From: Lysobacter sp. Root916
Lineage (GTDB): Bacteria; Pseudomonadota; Gammaproteobacteria; Xanthomonadales; Xanthomonadaceae
Direction of reading: 5' to 3'
Length of the DNA: 64,000 nt
NCBI RefSeq assembly: GCF_001429785.1
Contig: NZ_LMJF01000011.1
Span: 120,385 to 184,384 of the forward strand
Of this stretch, positions 59,728-64,000 are shown in pieces. The notes under the pieces were generated by a model that saw only the letters and a list, made by a program, of their open reading frames with translations, ran no database searches and had not been told where the DNA came from. A program made the translations under genes and the position numbers. Within the stretch, counting starts at the first letter, position 1, and each line of letters opens with the position of its first letter.

Positions 59728-60797
59728 TCCGCCACATCCCACTGCGTCCGCGCCTGACGGCGCTGACCCTGGCCACGCTGCTGTTCGCCGCGCCCCTGGC
59801 GGCGGCGCCGCTGGATCCGGGCGGCGAGATGAACGCCCTGTATTGGCAGGGCCACAGCGCCCTGGGCTCGGGCGACTGGAGGGGCGCGCAACTGCGTTTC
59901 GCCGATCTCGAACGGCGCCTGCGCCAGAGCGAGCCCGATGCGGTCGACGCGGCCATCTATTGGCAGGCTTACGCGCTCATGCGCGCCGGCCGCGACGACG
60001 AGGCGACCGCGCTGGTCAAGCGCCTGCGTGGCGAGTTCCCGCGCAGCCGCTGGAACCGCGACGCCGCGCAGCTGCTGCACGGCAGGAACCAGGCGCCGGT
60101 GGTCGATGGCGACGACTCGCTGACCGCGCTGCTGCGGCAGCCGCCCGCGCAGGCGATCCCGAAACTGGTGGCCCTGCTCAACGGCAACGGTGCGCCGCGC
60201 CTGAAGCAACGCGCGCTGTTCCTGCTCAGTCAGATGGACGACGCCGGCGCGCTGGCGCAGGTGGCGGTGGTCGCGCGCGGCAACGATCCGCTGCTGTCCG
60301 AGCGTGCGGTGCGCATGCTGGCGGTGGCCAACGCCGGCGACGAGCTGCGCCAGGTCTACGCCGCGGTGCCGCAGGCCGATCGCAAGCTGCTGGTGCTCAA
60401 GGCGATGGGCGTGGCGGGCAGCTACCAGGATCTGGCCGAGGTCGCGCGCCGCAGTTCGAACGCGAGCCTGCGCCGCGGCGCGCTGCAGGCGCTGGGCGTG
60501 GCCGGGCAAAGCGAGGTGCTGGCCGAGGTCGCCAACAGTTCCACCGATTCGGGCACCCGGATCGCCGCGATCCAGGCCCTGGGCACCGCCAACGCCACCC
60601 GCGATCTGCTGGCCCTGTATCCGAACGTGCGCAGCGCGCCGCTGCTGCGCCAGGAAGTGCTGAAGAGCCTGCTGGTCGCATCCAACGAAGGCGTGGTGAT
60701 GAAGCTGTATCACCAGGCCGCCACGGCCGACGAACAACGCGCGGTGCAACGCGTGCTGATCGACGCCGGCTACGACCCCAATCGCCCGCGCCGCTGA
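59724..60797 (+). CDS. Periplasmic HEAT-repeat protein of the sigma operon
   Basis: A 357-residue exported protein (signal peptide residues 1-28, ending AAA). An N-terminal TPR-like part at about 35-120 (ALYWQGHSALGSGDWRGAQLRF and YWQAYALMRAGRDDEA) is followed by HEAT repeats from about 135 to 340, each with a leucine/alanine helix pair such as LKQRALFLLSQMDDAGALAQV and RRGALQALGVAGQSEVLAEV. Such solenoids bind other proteins. Its overlap with the anti-sigma gene suggests it takes part in signal detection in the periplasm; this is inference. Confidence 0.85.
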   Translation: MIRHIPLRPRLTALTLATLLFAAPLAAAPLDPGGEMNALYWQGHSALGSGDWRGAQLRFADLERRLRQSEPDAVDAAIYWQAYALMRAGRDDEATALVKRLRGEFPRSRWNRDAAQLLHGRNQAPVVDGDDSLTALLRQPPAQAIPKLVALLNGNGAPRLKQRALFLLSQMDDAGALAQVAVVARGNDPLLSERAVRMLAVANAGDELRQVYAAVPQADRKLLVLKAMGVAGSYQDLAEVARRSSNASLRRGALQALGVAGQSEVLAEVANSSTDSGTRIAAIQALGTANATRDLLALYPNVRSAPLLRQEVLKSLLVASNEGVVMKLYHQAATADEQRAVQRVLIDAGYDPNRPRR

Positions 60798-60822
60798 GCG
60801 CAACAGTTCCGGAGCTGCCCGC

Positions 60823-61422
60823 ATGCGTATCCGCTATCCGATTCGCGCCGCGCTCTATGCGGCGCTGGTGCTGGGCCTGTTGGCCTCGATGCTGCTGAAA
60901 CCGGCCAGCGCCGCCGCCGAGGACGGCGCGGCCTTGATCGACGCGGTCAGGGCCGGTCGCATCGCCGCGCTGCGTCACATGGTCGCGCGCGGCGCCGACG
61001 TCGACGCGGCCGTGCCCGGCGACGGCACCGCCCTGATCGAGGCCGCGCGCCGGCGCGATCCGGCCCTGGTCGCCGAGCTGCTGCGCCTGGGCGCCCAGGT
61101 CGACCTGCGCGTGCGCGGCGACGGCAACGCCCTGATCGCGGCCGCCGCGCAGCGCGACAACCTAGCGGTGGTTCGCCGCCTGGTCGAAGCCGGCGCGGAC
61201 ATAGACGCCATCGTCGAAGACGACGAGACCGCGCTGATCAACGCCGCGCGCAGCGGCGATGCGCGTGCGGTCGCCTACCTGGTCGAACGCGGCGCGGACG
61301 TCAACCTGGGCGTAGCGGTGCGTGCGCATGCGGGCGCGGCGCCGGTGTGGCGCTCGCCGCTGAATCAGGCGCGCACAGACGACGTACGCCGCTATCTGAT
61401 CGAGCGCGGCGCGCGCCGCTGA
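60823..61422 (+). CDS. Periplasmic ankyrin-repeat protein of the sigma operon
   Basis: A 199-residue exported protein (hydrophobic signal to about residue 31). Four ankyrin repeats of about 33 residues follow: each has an ALI-x-AA core (ALIDAVRAGR, ALIEAARRRD, ALIAAAAQRD, ALINAARSGD) and an LL/LV-x-GAxVD turn. Last gene of the ECF sigma/anti-sigma/HEAT/ankyrin operon, 25 bases after the HEAT gene. Ankyrin repeats mediate protein contacts; a role with the HEAT protein is likely but unproven. A short hairpin at 61441-61457 follows. Confidence 0.85.
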   Translation: MRIRYPIRAALYAALVLGLLASMLLKPASAAAEDGAALIDAVRAGRIAALRHMVARGADVDAAVPGDGTALIEAARRRDPALVAELLRLGAQVDLRVRGDGNALIAAAAQRDNLAVVRRLVEAGADIDAIVEDDETALINAARSGDARAVAYLVERGADVNLGVAVRAHAGAAPVWRSPLNQARTDDVRRYLIERGARR

Positions 61423-61878
61423 TCGGGACGCGTCGATCGGGCGCCGGGCTCCGGCGCGCGCAGGCGGTCGGCGAGAAACGCGCCGGTCGCGCACACACCC
61501 GGCAGCAAGCCGCGGCGATGCGACATCGTCAGGCTCGTGCTCATGCGGCCCGCCGCCCGGCCCGGAAGCGTAGTGCCGGTGGCCGGCGCTCAAGACCAGG
61601 CGACGGAAACTCCGGCGGCCGGTCCAGCGCGCTCGCTGGCGCCAACCAACGTCAAGCCGATCCCGGCCTCGCTTCGCGCATGCGGCCCTAGCGCGAGCGT
61701 GCGGCCTGTCCGCGGGGCGTGCTGTGCGGCAGCGATCGTTCTCGCGACGGCGCGCACACGATGCATGCGACCTGCGTACGCAGCGGATGACATTCGTCAG
61801 TTACGCCGCCATGGCCGCGATGCCAAGGTATGCCACAGGCCGGTCGTGTCGCGACCGGCGCAGGCAACGGAGGGCAGG
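61423..61878. other. Gap between the sigma operon and the SDR-type gene
   Basis: No gene seen in 456 bases; the open frames here are arginine/alanine-rich shadows. GCGCCGG (61441-61447) and CCGGCGC (61451-61457) form a compact hairpin 19 bases after the ankyrin stop, a probable terminator. The part near 61730-61870 should hold the next gene's promoter; AGGGCAGG precedes its start. Confidence 0.5.
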
Positions 61879-62991
61879 ATGAACTCGAACAGACGCGCCC
61901 TGGTCCTGGGCGCCAGCGGCGGCATCGGCGGAGAAGTCGCGGTGCGCCTGGTCCAGCGTGGCTGGGAAGTGCACGCGCTGCAGCACCGCAGCCGCATGGC
62001 CGGGCGCCGCGGCAACGGCATCTATTGGTGGCGCGGCGACGCGATGCAGCGCGACGACGTGATGCAGGCCGCCAAGGGCGCGTCGCTGATCGTGCATGCG
62101 GTGAACCCGTCCGTGTTCCAGGACGGCGATACGCAGTCGCTGAGCATGCTGCAGCACAGCCTGGACGCCGCCATCGCCGGCCGCGCGCGTCTGCTGTTGC
62201 CGGGCAGCGCCAGCAACTACGCGCCCTCGGCGTCGGTGGCGGAGGACGCGCCGCAGCAGCCGCAGACGCGGCGCGGCGCGTTGCGGGTGGAGATGGAGCG
62301 GCGCCTGCGCGACGCGGTGGAGCAGGGCGCGCGCGCCCTGATCGTGCGCAGCGGCGACCACTTCGGGCCGCACGCCGGCCACAGTTGGTTCGCCCAGGCC
62401 ATGGTCGAACCCGGCCGCGCGGTGAGCGGCGTGCGCTACCCCGGCCGCGTCGGCATCGGTCACCAGTGGTGCTATCTGCCGGATCTGGCCGAAACCATGC
62501 TGCGCCTGGTCGAACAGGAGGAGCGCCTGGACGCCTACGAGCGTTTCCATGTCGGCGGACATTGGGACGCCGACGGCAGCGCCATGACCGCGGCGATCGC
62601 GCGCGCGCTCGGGCGCGCCGGCCTGCGCGTGAAGCGCTTCCCCTGGGCCCTGCTGCGCATGAGTTCGCCGCTGCTGCCGATGTTCCGCGACATCGCCGAA
62701 CAGCGCCGGCTGTGGATGGAGCCGGTGCGGCTGGACAACCGTCGTCTGCTCGGCTTCCTCGGCGAGGAGCCGCGCACCGACCTGGACACCGCCGTGCGCG
62801 AGACCTTGTATGGCATGGGCTGCCTGCGGACGGCGCCGCTGCCGCAACCCGCGCCCGTGGTCGCGCGAGCGACGCCTACGCCCGAGCAGTTGCCGTTCGA
62901 ACTGGCCCTGTTGGAGCGCAAGCTGCTCGATCGCGTGCTGCAGGACCATGCCGCGCAGCGGCATGGCGAGGAACTCGCGATCGCGGCCTGA
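61879..62991 (+). CDS. NAD(P)-binding epimerase/SDR-type protein
   Basis: A 370-residue protein of the extended short-chain dehydrogenase/NAD-dependent epimerase type. The nucleotide motif [11 protein letters not shown] is at residues 10-20. Middle segments [31 protein letters not shown] and [22 protein letters not shown] match NAD-epimerase-like proteins acting on small carbonyl compounds. There is no clear YxxxK pair. The start at 61879 has GGAGGGCAGG upstream. The last 60 residues are a family-atypical extension. It precedes an ABC transporter ATPase gene by 129 bases; a shared function is not evident. Confidence 0.85.
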   Translation: MNSNRRALVLGASGGIGGEVAVRLVQRGWEVHALQHRSRMAGRRGNGIYWWRGDAMQRDDVMQAAKGASLIVHAVNPSVFQDGDTQSLSMLQHSLDAAIAGRARLLLPGSASNYAPSASVAEDAPQQPQTRRGALRVEMERRLRDAVEQGARALIVRSGDHFGPHAGHSWFAQAMVEPGRAVSGVRYPGRVGIGHQWCYLPDLAETMLRLVEQEERLDAYERFHVGGHWDADGSAMTAAIARALGRAGLRVKRFPWALLRMSSPLLPMFRDIAEQRRLWMEPVRLDNRRLLGFLGEEPRTDLDTAVRETLYGMGCLRTAPLPQPAPVVARATPTPEQLPFELALLERKLLDRVLQDHAAQRHGEELAIAA

Positions 62992-63120
62992 GCGCGACGC
63001 CGTCCGCTGCACAGTGCGTGCGCGCCGGGTCGGGTAGAGTGGCGACGCTCGACCTGGTCGGCGGATCCCGCGCCGCCGGCGCCGCCCCGCTGTCGTCGCA
63101 CCGATCCTGACGGAGTTGCC

Positions 63121-64000
<880 letters not shown>

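Overview
The window looks like the chromosome of a Gram-negative gammaproteobacterium of the Xanthomonadaceae, most likely Lysobacter or a close relative. The supporting signs are very high GC with GC-rich codon third positions, TonB-dependent uptake, many signal-peptide and lipoprotein genes, the DUF3348/DUF802/OmpA/DUF2894 gene set, a V8-like secreted peptidase, and two proteins ending in the XVIPCD tail that marks cargo of the Xanthomonadaceae bacteria-killing type IV secretion system. No rRNA, tRNA, CRISPR array, insertion sequence or prophage was recognised. Genus assignment is inference.

Left part (1-16.7 kb): the 3' part of alanine dehydrogenase; small secreted or hypothetical proteins, one (2642-3538) with lower GC than its surroundings; a secreted trypsin/V8-like serine peptidase; an ECF41-type sigma factor with cupin, carboxymuconolactone decarboxylase-like, sigma-region-4-only, LysR, NAD(P)-binding oxidoreductase and Ohr genes around it (a redox/stress neighbourhood with two ECF41-like promoters); a membrane protein; a DUF899 protein; and a BlaI-M56-serine hydrolase operon with two operator-like palindromes around its promoter.

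Middle (16.9-30.4 kb): a large ThuA/PQQ-propeller/cytochrome c lipoprotein; a tightly overlapping four-gene operon (DUF3348, a MotA/ZorA-like DUF802 protein with a long tail, a MotB/ZorB-like OmpA protein, DUF2894) that looks like an ion-driven membrane motor of unknown purpose; then LysR, isochorismatase-like, serine hydrolase, epimerase-like, DUF5694 and MarR genes.

GalNAc locus (30.4-47.1 kb): a leftward operon agaS-agaK-agaZ-agaR-agaA-agaP (SIS deaminase, ROK kinase, tagatose-phosphate branch protein, DeoR regulator, deacetylase, sugar porter) divergent from a rightward set with a GH31 enzyme carrying two carbohydrate-binding domains, a TonB receptor, a DUF3472/ricin lectin protein and a GH109 enzyme. 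Together they can release alpha-GalNAc outside or in the periplasm, import it and catabolise it. The shared intergenic region holds repeated CTTTCG half-sites, probable AgaR operators. No class II aldolase AgaY is present in the window.

Right part (47.2-64 kb): a LysR gene divergent from acnD-prpF (2-methylcitrate cycle); two tandem paralogous double-HNH nuclease XVIPCD effectors with no obvious immunity gene; a DUF5916 outer-membrane protein; an ECF sigma/anti-sigma/HEAT/ankyrin operon; an SDR-type protein; and the 5' part of an ABC-2 ATPase gene cut by the window end.
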